Shown piece after piece: positions 1-6,029 of a DNA stretch of 6,963 nucleotides (within the stretch, counting starts at the first letter, position 1; the number at the start of each line of letters is the position of its first letter). Both the position numbers and the translations under genes were made by a program. Source of the stretch: Armatimonadota bacterium (GTDB lineage: Bacteria > Armatimonadota > Fimbriimonadia > Fimbriimonadales > Fimbriimonadaceae); the NCBI GenBank assembly GCA_003516955.1, contig DPBN01000133.1, forward strand, positions 1 through 6,963, given 5' to 3'. The notes beneath the pieces were generated by a model. That model saw only the letters and a program-made list of their open reading frames with translations. It did no database searches and was not told where the DNA came from.

Positions 1-329
1 TTGCCGGTGCCGCTTTCGCCGGTGATGAGGACGGTGGCGGAGGTGGGGGCGACCTGGCGGATGATGGAAAAGATCTCCTGCATTTGGGGGGAAGTGCCGA
101 CTAATTCGCCGAGAATTCCCTGAGAGGAGAGCTGGCGCTCGAGGGTCTCGCTGTATTCGGCGAGGCGGCGCTGGGCGAGGTCGCGCGGAGGATCGGGCGA
201 ACGGGCTTTCTCAAGGAGCTCGCTGCGCGGCTCGGGGGGTTGGGTCCGGAGGATCCCGCTCTGCGGTCGGTCTGCGGCTGGGGCGTGCGGAGGCTGTTTC
301 GAGAGGGCTGGAAATGGTGCCTCGCGCAG
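1..329 (-). CDS. Sigma-54 dependent transcriptional activator, partial (AAA+ domain entry; 3' part beyond window; start unresolved)
   Basis: Reading the minus strand from about 190 down to 1 gives a short, charged, probably helical linker (DLAQRRLAEYSETLERQ). It is followed by GELVGTSPQMQEIF and then ATVLITGESGTG, running off the window edge inside the Walker A loop (GESGTGK expected). This is the classic entry of the sigma-54 interaction AAA+ domain of NtrC-type activators, which hydrolyse ATP to open sigma-54 RNA polymerase complexes. The catalytic remainder, the GAFTGA loop and the HTH domain lie outside. The frame is open back to a TAG at 372-374, but between there and the domain it has no ATG, GTG or TTG. 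The only conventional in-frame start is the ATG at 81-83, which would leave too little N-terminus for a complete AAA+ domain. The end given here is the first in-frame CTG (327-329), a placeholder. No receiver domain is visible in the roughly 60-90 residues upstream, and that part is rich in Pro and Arg. An unusual start, a frameshift or 5' truncation are all possible. The family call is firm; the gene's extent is not. Confidence 0.7.
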   Translation of the reverse strand, partial: MREAPFPALSKQPPHAPAADRPQSGILRTQPPEPRSELLEKARSPDPPRDLAQRRLAEYSETLERQLSSQGILGELVGTSPQMQEIFSIIRQVAPTSATVLITGESGTG

Positions 330-351
330 GAGTAGAACCGGGGGGAGGGGC
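190..351. other. Stretch of uncertain coding status upstream of the plus-strand gene
   Basis: This stretch lies between the recognisable part of the sigma-54 activator and the plus-strand gene at 352. The minus frame continuing the activator is open but Pro/Arg-rich, with many A/T third positions. The exactly antisense plus frame (open from 105 to a TAG at 334-336) has fewer A/T third positions here and ends in a plausible tail (GWGVRRLFREGWKWCLAQE), but it has no ATG and only a TTG at 240-242. No promoter boxes or clear terminator hairpin stand out. A promoter for the 352 gene would be expected here, but I cannot point to one. GGGGGAGGGG at 341-350 is purine-rich and is the likely ribosome binding site of that gene. 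Confidence 0.4.
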
Positions 352-927
352 TTGGCGCGGGCGAACCCGCACTACGAGGCCATGAGGCAGCTGCCGAGAA
401 TCCTGTACGAGAAGGTGGGGCCGTTCCACATCCGCGTGGTGGAGGCCCACGTGGTGCCGACGGACGGCGGGGAGTTCTCAGCCTTGGCCGTGGTGATCAG
501 CGGACCGGACGGTCGGCTCTGGCCGGTCCACGCCGTGCTCACGGTCAACAAGGACGAGGACACCGAGGCGCAGGAGGAGCTGGGCTGGGCGTTCGGTATC
601 GCGGTGCAGGCCCTCGCCTCGTTTCCATCCTGCCTGGGGCTGCTGCCGGACTCGGCCGTCGACCGCGAGGTGCTGCCCTTCCTGCGGTCGGTGGTGGAGG
701 CTCCGCTGACGGGCGGGCTGGTGGTGGTCGACGCGGACCTCTTTCGCAGGGTTTGCAGGGAGTCGCTGCGCACTCCCGAGCCAGCGAGCCTCTCCGAATT
801 CCCCCGCGAGCTGTTGCGGGTGCTTCTGGGCAAGGACGAGAGGGGGCTGGCGAAGCTCGGCCTGGCGAAACTGGACCTGAGCGTGGGCGAGGCCGCGTGC
901 GCGTCGGATCAGGCGGAGCTGAACTGA
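352..927 (+). CDS. Hypothetical protein, 191 aa, TTG start
   Basis: I do not recognise this protein. It is probably real: codons are strongly GC-ending in this frame alone and the composition is balanced, with alternating strand-like and helix-like segments. Residues 18-66 are rich in beta-type runs (FHIRVVEAHVV, FSALAVVIS, WPVHAVLTV). An acidic turn follows (NKDEDTEAQEE, 66-76), then helical segments to about 165. No signal peptide, membrane segment or metal-binding cluster is visible; the only cysteines are scattered (94, 135, 183). A 15-base imperfect tandem repeat at 847-876 encodes two LAKLG/LAKLD units near the C-terminus, and the last 15 or so residues look like a loose tail. The TTG start is preceded by GGGGGAGGGG, four bases after its GGAG. 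An ATG at 382 (residue 11) is the alternative and has only a poorly spaced GAGG. The gene converges on the M28-PDZ peptidase gene with a 71-base gap. Confidence 0.7.
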   Translation: MARANPHYEAMRQLPRILYEKVGPFHIRVVEAHVVPTDGGEFSALAVVISGPDGRLWPVHAVLTVNKDEDTEAQEELGWAFGIAVQALASFPSCLGLLPDSAVDREVLPFLRSVVEAPLTGGLVVVDADLFRRVCRESLRTPEPASLSEFPRELLRVLLGKDERGLAKLGLAKLDLSVGEAACASDQAELN

Positions 928-962
928 ACTCTGCGCCACGAGATGGAGCCGGAACGGGAGGC

Positions 963-986
963 CCTGCCACTCGGTGGACGCGCAGG
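963..986. terminator. Weak hairpin between convergent genes, possible bidirectional terminator
   Basis: The 71-base gap between the two convergent stop codons contains CCTGC (963-967) pairing with GCAGG (982-986), and inside it CCAC (967-970) pairing with GTGG (974-977). The two stems share one base, so they cannot both form fully. There is no T-tract on either side, so intrinsic termination is doubtful. The position between two converging genes is the main argument. Confidence 0.2.
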
Positions 987-998
987 CGGACGGAGGAA

Positions 999-2741
999 TC
1001 AGCCGCGCTGCTCGGTCTGGATCTCGACCTCCTGCTCCTTGCCGTCGCGACGGAAGCGGACCTTCACCTTGTCGCCGGGCTTGACGGCCATCATCGCCTC
1101 CTGGAGGTCCTCCAAGGAGGAGAGCTTCTTGCCCGCGAACTCCAGAATCACGTCTCCGGCCTTGAACCCTGCCCGCTCGGCCGGCGACCCGGGCGAGGCG
1201 CCCATCAGCACCACGCCCTCGGTCTGGCCGGTCATGTCCGGGATGAACCCGATGCGCACCCGGCGCGCCGAGTCCCGCGGGGAGCCTTGGCGGTCGCCCG
1301 CCCGGTTGCCGACGATGCTCTGCGGATCGAACGGCAGCTTGGTCGGCCGGGCGTCGATCTCCTGCACCACGTTGGCGGCGATCGACGCGACCTGCGCCAG
1401 GCCCTGTGTGTTGATCAGCTCGAACACGTCGCCCTCGTTGTGGTACTGCGGGTGCATGCCCGTGAAGAAGAACAGCACCGGCACGTTGCGCGCGGCGAAC
1501 GAGTAGTGGTCGGAGTCGGCGCGGGTCTGCGGCGCGTACTGCGGCTTGATGCCGGGCATGGGCACCTTCTTCAGGATCTCCTGCCAAGCCGGAGAGGTGG
1601 AGGTGCCGTAGACCTCGAGGCGGCCGTCCCGCAGGCGACCGATCATGTCCAGGTTGATCATGGCCGAGGTGCGCTGGAGCTTCTCCGGGAAGGCCTTGGC
1701 CCAGGCTTGCGAGCCGAGCAGGCCGAGCTCCTCGCCCTGGTACAGCTGGAAGACGATCGTGCGGCGGTTTCCGCCCTTGGTGGCGAAGTACTTGGCGATG
1801 CCCAGAACGCCGGCGGTTCCGCTGGCGTTGTCGTCTGCGCCGTAGTGGATCAGACTGGAGCCGCTGGTCGAGCCGACCTCGCCGTAGCCGAGGTGGTCGT
1901 AGTGGGCGCCGACGATGATCAGCTCGTTCTTCAGCACGGGGTCGTTGCCAGGCAGGTAACCGATCACGTTGCGGCCCATTCCCGTGTTCGGTTCGAGCTG
2001 CGTGCGCAGGCTCACCGTGGCGTTGAGGTCTCTGGGCTCGGGGTGCGCGGCGGTCCGTGCCGCGTCGGCGTCGAACCCGGTCGCCTGTTTGAGCCAGGCG
2101 GAGGTGACGGCCGCGGCGACGAAGCCCTCCAGCTGGCCGATGCCCTGGCCGCGCGTGTACTGCGGAAGCTCGGGGTCGTTCGGCCGGGCCTTGCCCACCA
2201 CCAGAAGGCCGCTGGCGCCTGCGGCCCGGGCGATCGCCGCCTTCTCGGCGTTCGACACGGCTCGGTACCCGGCGGGCGAGCCGCGCAGCACCACGGCCAC
2301 CTTGCCAGTCAGGTCCGCGCCCCTGTAGTCGTCGTAGGCCTCATCGTTCAGCCCGTAGCCCATGAACACCAGCGGACCCTTGACCGTGGTGCCCGAGGCC
2401 GAGTTGACGAGCGGTCGGAAGTCGCGGTCGATCTTCGCCTCGGCGGTCCGGCCGTCGGTCGTCGTGAGCTGCAGGCTGTTGTCCGCTCCGGGCTTGAAGC
2501 CGAACGTGACCGGGAAGTGGTGGAAGTAGGTGCCGTCGTCGCCGCCGGGCTTCACGCCCATCGCCTTCAGCTGGGCTGCGATGTAGTCGCCGGCGAGCGT
2601 GCCCCCTCGGCTGAGCGTGAGGCGACCCTCGTATTTGGCGGAGGACAGCTCCTTGTCGTGCGGAGCGACGTCCTCGACGGCGATGGTGGCGCCGCCGGAG
2701 GAGGCGACGGCGAGCAGAGCGAACAGGGTGTTCAGGGCCAT
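999..2741 (-). CDS. M28 family zinc metallopeptidase with PA-like region and C-terminal PDZ domain
   Basis: A 580-residue peptidase predicted to remove N-terminal or C-terminal residues from peptides using two zinc ions. Layout: a hydrophobic N-terminus (about 3-14, then ASSGG) that could be a weak signal peptide although it lacks basic residues; a protease-associated-like insert around 105-245; the M28 catalytic core at about 255-462; and a PDZ domain at about 492-577 (GFIPDM loop at 498, GSPAERAGF at 518, GDVILEFAGK at 529). All expected M28 residues can be placed by motif: His280 and supporting Asp282 in GAHYDHLG, bridging Asp304 in GADDNASG, catalytic Glu337 and ligand Glu338 in GEELGLLG, Asp365 in NLDMIG, and His434 in YHNEGD. 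The ATG is the only possible start, because an in-frame TAA lies 36 bases upstream with no GTG or TTG between. The ribosome site is weak (AAGG, ten bases upstream). It is the last gene of the minus-strand run, 45 bases after the fucosidase gene. The PDZ may bind substrate tails or partners; that is inference. Confidence 0.93.
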   Translation of the reverse strand: MALNTLFALLAVASSGGATIAVEDVAPHDKELSSAKYEGRLTLSRGGTLAGDYIAAQLKAMGVKPGGDDGTYFHHFPVTFGFKPGADNSLQLTTTDGRTAEAKIDRDFRPLVNSASGTTVKGPLVFMGYGLNDEAYDDYRGADLTGKVAVVLRGSPAGYRAVSNAEKAAIARAAGASGLLVVGKARPNDPELPQYTRGQGIGQLEGFVAAAVTSAWLKQATGFDADAARTAAHPEPRDLNATVSLRTQLEPNTGMGRNVIGYLPGNDPVLKNELIIVGAHYDHLGYGEVGSTSGSSLIHYGADDNASGTAGVLGIAKYFATKGGNRRTIVFQLYQGEELGLLGSQAWAKAFPEKLQRTSAMINLDMIGRLRDGRLEVYGTSTSPAWQEILKKVPMPGIKPQYAPQTRADSDHYSFAARNVPVLFFFTGMHPQYHNEGDVFELINTQGLAQVASIAANVVQEIDARPTKLPFDPQSIVGNRAGDRQGSPRDSARRVRIGFIPDMTGQTEGVVLMGASPGSPAERAGFKAGDVILEFAGKKLSSLEDLQEAMMAVKPGDKVKVRFRRDGKEQEVEIQTEQRG

Positions 2742-2776
2742 AGGGTTGCCGCCTTGCGGTAGGGATGCAACCCTAC
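2741..2776 (-). promoter_or_regulatory. Overlapping inverted repeats at the M28-PDZ ribosome binding site
   Basis: On the plus strand, TAGGGTTGC (2741-2749) and GCAACCCTA (2767-2775) are a perfect 9-base inverted repeat. In the minus-strand mRNA this stem would end at the A of the start codon and hold the AAGGCGG ribosome site in its 17-base loop. A second perfect repeat, GTAGGG (2759-2764) with CCCTAC (2771-2776), shares bases 2771-2775 with the first, so the two stems exclude each other. A small third hairpin (CCGC, CTT, GCGG, 2749-2759) lies between. No T-tract follows, so this is not a standard terminator for the fucosidase gene. A translational control element or attenuator-like structure is possible. 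It fills most of the 45-base intergenic gap. Confidence 0.4.
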
Positions 2777-2786
2777 TTTACACCGA

Positions 2787-4184
2787 TCAGCGCGTTCGGT
2801 AGGCGCGGAGGTCCTGGATCAGCGGGCACCCGCGGGCCTCCAGCACGTCCAAGCGGACCTTGGACGTCCGGACTGGGTCGAAGCGCAGGAGCCGCTTGGC
2901 GCCCACGGTGGTGCCTTCGGCGACGGTCTTCCAGGCGTTGCCGTCCCACACGGCCACCGTGAAGCGCGAGATCCTCTGGCCCAGCCGGATCGGCTCGCGG
3001 ATCTCCACGCAGTCGATCTCCCTTTCGCGGCCCATGTCCGCCTCCAGCCAGCCGGAGCGCGTGCGCTCGCCGGCCGCCCAGTAGGTGCTCGTGTCTCCGT
3101 CCACGGCCTTGTCCGGCCCGAACGATTCGCGGTCCCTCCAAACGCTGCTCGCCTTGGCGGCCGCCCCCCGAAGGAGGTTGGTGCGGAACATCCTGCGGAT
3201 GCGCCGCCCGAACTCCTGGAGCGACGCCACATCCGGGTCGGCCAGCCTGCCGCGCCGATCGGGAGGAACGTTCAGCAGGAGCGACGCGTTGCGCCCGACG
3301 GAGAGGAAGTAGAGCTCCACGAGCTGGTCGGGGGTCTTGACCTTGTCGTCCTCCTCGCCGTGGTAGAACCAGCCGGGGCGGATGGATACGTCGCACTCGC
3401 CCGGCACCCAGGCCGAGCCGTCCGGATGGCCTTCGGTCTGGCCGGGGTTCGGCTGTCCGACGCTCATGCGCGAGGGTTCGAGCAGGCACCAGTTCGTCTC
3501 GTTGGCCACGCCGCTCTCGTTGCCGATCCACCGCACGTCCGGGCCGGCGTCGCTGAACATCACCGCCTTGGGCTGGAGCTTGCGCACGGTCGCGCGGATG
3601 CGCTCCCAGTCGTAGACCTGCTTCTTGCCGTTCGGGCCCTCGGCGCAGGCGCCGTCGAACCACACCTCCGCGATCGGTCCGTACTGCGTCAGCAGCTCGG
3701 TCAGCTGGCCGACGTAGAAGTCGTTGTACGGCTCGCCCTGGCCGTAGGTCGGCTCGTGGCGATCCCAGGGGGAAAGATACACGCCGAACCGGAGGCCCGC
3801 GCGGCGGCAGGCGTCCGCCACCTCGCGCACCACATCGCCCTTGCCGCCCCTCCACGGACTGCTGGCGACCGAATGCTTGGTCAGGCGGCTCGGCCACAGG
3901 CAGAAGCCATCGTGGTGCTTGGCGGTCAGGATGACCGTCTTGAGGCCGGCGGCCTTGAAGGCGGCCATCCACTGGTCGGGATCGAAGTCGGTCGGGTTGA
4001 ACAGCGCGGGGTCCTCGGTGCCTTGGCCCCACTCCCGGCCGGTGAAGGTGTTCATGCCGAAGTGCACGAACGCGTAGGTCTCCCACTTGTGCCAGGCGAG
4101 CTGCCTGGGACTGGGCACGGGCGGCAAGGGTTCGGGTTCCATTGCTCCGGGCTGCATGGCTGCGAACAGAAACATCGCCATCAT
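2787..4184 (-). CDS. GH29 alpha-L-fucosidase with C-terminal F5/8 type C (CBM32-like) domain
   Basis: A 465-residue retaining glycoside hydrolase expected to release alpha-linked L-fucose from glycans or glycoconjugates. The (beta/alpha)8 catalytic domain spans about 25-335. It shows the family signatures WHKWETYAFVHFGMNTF (31-47), TAKHHDGF (87-94) with the paired histidines, GVYLSPW (134-140), EVWFDGA (173-179) with the probable nucleophile Asp177, and LLLNVPPDRRG (302-312). Glu223 in WIGNESG, 46 residues after the nucleophile, is the best acid/base candidate by analogy with GH29 subfamily B enzymes; this is inference. Residues about 338-465 form a galactose-binding-like F5/8C domain (AVDGDTSTYWA at 360, SGWLEADMG at 377). 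The start is the first of two tandem ATGs, nine bases after GGAGG. An ATG three codons in (4175) is also possible. The N-terminus is only a short hydrophobic run (MFLFAAM), so export is uncertain. The gene begins four bases after the M28 stop, which points to translational coupling. Confidence 0.93.
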   Translation of the reverse strand: MMAMFLFAAMQPGAMEPEPLPPVPSPRQLAWHKWETYAFVHFGMNTFTGREWGQGTEDPALFNPTDFDPDQWMAAFKAAGLKTVILTAKHHDGFCLWPSRLTKHSVASSPWRGGKGDVVREVADACRRAGLRFGVYLSPWDRHEPTYGQGEPYNDFYVGQLTELLTQYGPIAEVWFDGACAEGPNGKKQVYDWERIRATVRKLQPKAVMFSDAGPDVRWIGNESGVANETNWCLLEPSRMSVGQPNPGQTEGHPDGSAWVPGECDVSIRPGWFYHGEEDDKVKTPDQLVELYFLSVGRNASLLLNVPPDRRGRLADPDVASLQEFGRRIRRMFRTNLLRGAAAKASSVWRDRESFGPDKAVDGDTSTYWAAGERTRSGWLEADMGREREIDCVEIREPIRLGQRISRFTVAVWDGNAWKTVAEGTTVGAKRLLRFDPVRTSKVRLDVLEARGCPLIQDLRAYRTR

Positions 4185-4188
4185 CCTC

Positions 4189-5517
4189 TCAGTCCTCCAC
4201 GCCTTCGTCGAGGCGCAGCATGAATCGCTCCTTGAAGTAGTTCTTGACGTGCTCGGCGTGCTCGTCGGGGATCTCCCTCGGGAACGGCAGCATCGCGGGC
4301 GACGCGATGTACCTTCGGATGTACTCCTGGATGAACCGCCCCGAAATCTCGAGGCCCTCGGCGCTGCACAGCTCGAACACGTCGCCGTCGGTGTGGCCGT
4401 AGAAGTTGTTCGGCCCGCCGCGCCCGAACGACACCGCGGGGACGCCCGCGTCCGACAGGGGGGCGTTGTCCGAGCTGTAGCAGGCCTCGTGCACGGTGAA
4501 GAACGGGCCACTCTCGGCCGCAAGCAGTCGGACGGCGGCCCCGAGGTCCTTGGGGCCGGTGATCCAGGCGCCGTTGCTCGCGATCAGCGCGCCCTGCACG
4601 TCGATGTTCACGACCAGTCGGTGGCGGTCCAGCTCCGTCTTGCCGCCGGTCGCGACGAAGTTCTTGTCCTTCTTCGCCTCCTTGTCCTCCTTGCGGAGTC
4701 GCTTGGCGTAGTGGATGCTTCCCCGGAGCCCCTGCTCCTCGCCCGAGAAGGCTATGAACCGGAGCGTCCGGCGCGAGCCGAGCTGGCGGAACACCCGGGC
4801 CAGCTCCCAGACCACCGCCGTTCCCGCGGCGTTGTCGAGCGTGCCGGGCCCGTCGTAGGTGCTGTCCATGTGCCCGCACACGACGACGATCTCGTCGGGA
4901 TGCGTGGTGCCCGGAAGCTCGGCCATCACGTTGTAGGCCTGCGACTCGCGGTAGGTGGATCGCAGCGACAGCCGCGCGGACCTGCCCCGGAATCCGACGA
5001 GCCGCTCCGTCACGTCGTGACGCACCCGCACGGCCGGAAGGGTGCCGAAGCGGCGGCGCGCCTCGTGGCCGATGTTGTGCCGCCTCGGGTTCAGGTGCGG
5101 GGTGGTCTCCAGCACCACCACGCCGGCCGGTTGCCACCTTCGGATGGCCTCGATCTTGCGTCCCAGTTCGGCGTTGACCAGCAGGATCGCGCCACGGCAG
5201 TGCTCGCCCAGGTGGCACTCCTCGCCGCCCTCCACGTACACCAGCGGTCCCGAAACGCCGTCCGGCGCATCCTCGGATCCCAGCAGGCCCTCGCAGGGCA
5301 CCTCACCCAAGCCCTCGACCTCCAGGCGCTCGTCGGCCACCTCGTAGAGGTCGATGGGGAACGGATCGAGCCGGGCGTCGGCGTAGCCGTGGGCCGCGAT
5401 CTCATCCCGGAGGATCTCGGCCGCCCGCCGCTCGTTGTCGGTTCCCGCGAACCGGCAGCCAACCTCCACCGTGAGCCTGCGGACGATCTCCAGGGCGCGC
5501 TGACCGTCGAACTGCAT
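4189..5517 (-). CDS. M28 family zinc metallopeptidase, no signal peptide
   Basis: A 442-residue di-zinc peptidase of the aminopeptidase/carboxypeptidase type. Residues 1-50 are a typical M28 lead-in (GCRFAGTDNERRAAEIL at 20-36). About 85-190 forms a PA-like insert (LVYVEGG, RGAILLVNAELG, AGVVVLET). The catalytic core is about 195-405, with His216 and Asp218 in GHMDS, bridging Asp228 in LDNAAG, Glu260/Glu261 in SGEEQGL, Asp306 in VNIDV, and His375 in YGHTDGDVFE. The core contains a lysine/glutamate-rich insertion at 272-285 (KRLRKEDKEAKKDK), absent from the other M28 in this window. The N-terminus has no signal peptide, so a cytoplasmic role in peptide turnover is likely. An in-frame TAG lies four codons upstream, so the ATG at 5517 is the earliest start. 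Its GGAGG sits only one base before the ATG, unusually close. It follows the DUF2752 gene by 32 bases and is almost contiguous with the fucosidase gene. The exact substrate cannot be told from sequence. Confidence 0.93.
   Translation of the reverse strand: MQFDGQRALEIVRRLTVEVGCRFAGTDNERRAAEILRDEIAAHGYADARLDPFPIDLYEVADERLEVEGLGEVPCEGLLGSEDAPDGVSGPLVYVEGGEECHLGEHCRGAILLVNAELGRKIEAIRRWQPAGVVVLETTPHLNPRRHNIGHEARRRFGTLPAVRVRHDVTERLVGFRGRSARLSLRSTYRESQAYNVMAELPGTTHPDEIVVVCGHMDSTYDGPGTLDNAAGTAVVWELARVFRQLGSRRTLRFIAFSGEEQGLRGSIHYAKRLRKEDKEAKKDKNFVATGGKTELDRHRLVVNIDVQGALIASNGAWITGPKDLGAAVRLLAAESGPFFTVHEACYSSDNAPLSDAGVPAVSFGRGGPNNFYGHTDGDVFELCSAEGLEISGRFIQEYIRRYIASPAMLPFPREIPDEHAEHVKNYFKERFMLRLDEGVED
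4194..4198 (-). promoter_or_regulatory. Ribosome binding site that decides the fucosidase start
   Basis: GGAGG on the minus strand lies inside the last codons of the upstream M28 gene (GTG GAG GAC TGA), nine bases before the ATG at 4184. This supports the short 465-residue fucosidase over the longer open frame that extends back to 4523, whose extra 113 residues are Arg/Ser/Thr-rich shadow sequence antisense-free but overlapping the peptidase gene in another frame. Confidence 0.65.
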
Positions 5518-5549
5518 GCCTCCAGACTACCCCCGGGCGGTTCTTGCGG

Positions 5550-6029
5550 CTACCTTGGCAGCCAGAGGACGAAGCGCGCCGCTCCGTAGAGCAGGAACGC
5601 GCCGAGCACCGCCGCCACCAGCGCGTTCATCGGGGGAGTGTCCACCGAAACCCGCAGGCGCCGGCTCCAGCCCCACAGCGCGAGCGCCGCGCCGAACGTC
5701 GCCAGCGCGTAGAGCGGCGGGCCGAAGGGGTGCGCCCGAAACGCCTCCGCCAATCGGCCGCGCAGGGTGGCAGAGACGCTCGTGGTCAGGCCGCATCCCG
5801 GGCAAGGGCGGTGGAGCAGGGCCATGACCGAGCAGGCTGGGAGTCCGAGTTGCTCGTGGCTGCCGTGACCCCGGGGAGACGGCACGATCCACGCTCCGAG
5901 GAGCGTTCCGGCCAGCCAGGCGAGGAACAGCGCGAGCTGGGGCCAGACCTCGCGCCTCGTGGCGACGGGCGTGAACGCCAGCCACGGCCCGCGCAGGGCC
6001 GATCGGAGCGCTTCAGCGCGCGAGGGCAT
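5550..6029 (-). CDS. DUF2752 family membrane protein
   Basis: A 159-residue integral membrane protein whose function is unknown in the family. The diagnostic stretch is a cysteine in LPACS (Cys66) followed by RPCPGCGLTTS (Cys76 and Cys79), the CPGCGLT signature of DUF2752, then an FRAHPFGPPLYAL segment matching the usual A..NPL.. region. Membrane segments are predicted by eye at about 30-49, 101-121 and 134-157, with the cysteine motif in the loop after the first; this fits the family's usual length and pattern. The paired cysteines could bind metal or be redox-active, but that is not established. The ATG overlaps the end of truB by 17 bases, so translation is probably coupled. GAGG directly abuts the ATG, which is poor spacing. 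No other in-frame start before the first membrane segment was noticed. Confidence 0.85.
   Translation of the reverse strand: MPSRAEALRSALRGPWLAFTPVATRREVWPQLALFLAWLAGTLLGAWIVPSPRGHGSHEQLGLPACSVMALLHRPCPGCGLTTSVSATLRGRLAEAFRAHPFGPPLYALATFGAALALWGWSRRLRVSVDTPPMNALVAAVLGAFLLYGAARFVLWLPR

Noticed and set aside
847..876. 15-base imperfect tandem repeat (LAKLG/LAKLD)
   Set aside because: Only two copies, inside a coding region and in frame; most likely a local duplication, not a repeat element.
478..1587. 369-residue minus-strand open frame
   Set aside because: It overlaps the 3' part of M28-PDZ in another frame and then lies antisense to the 352-927 gene; Arg/Gly/Ala-rich composition, no motif.
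753..2762. 669-residue plus-strand open frame
   Set aside because: Antisense across the M28-PDZ gene, which has all its catalytic motifs; the plus translation is rich in Arg, Gly, Val, His and Leu in the way expected from reversing GC-ending codons, with no recognisable domain.
2759..2780. Plus-strand reading of the 2759-2776 hairpin followed by TTTA as an intrinsic terminator
   Set aside because: No transcript is expected to arrive on the plus strand here, and the T run is only three bases.
2773..4086. 437-residue minus-strand open frame in another register of the fucosidase gene
   Set aside because: Same strand but shifted by one base relative to the GH29 frame; Arg/Gly/Pro-rich with no family signature.
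4185..4523. N-terminal extension of the fucosidase frame back to an ATG at 4523
   Set aside because: The extra 113 residues are Arg/Ser/Thr/Pro-rich, overlap the M28 C-terminal coding sequence, and a well-placed GGAGG supports the start at 4184.
4087..5589. 500-residue plus-strand open frame
   Set aside because: Antisense across the second M28 gene with the same His/Arg/Val/Leu-rich shadow composition; the minus strand carries the complete zinc-binding motifs.
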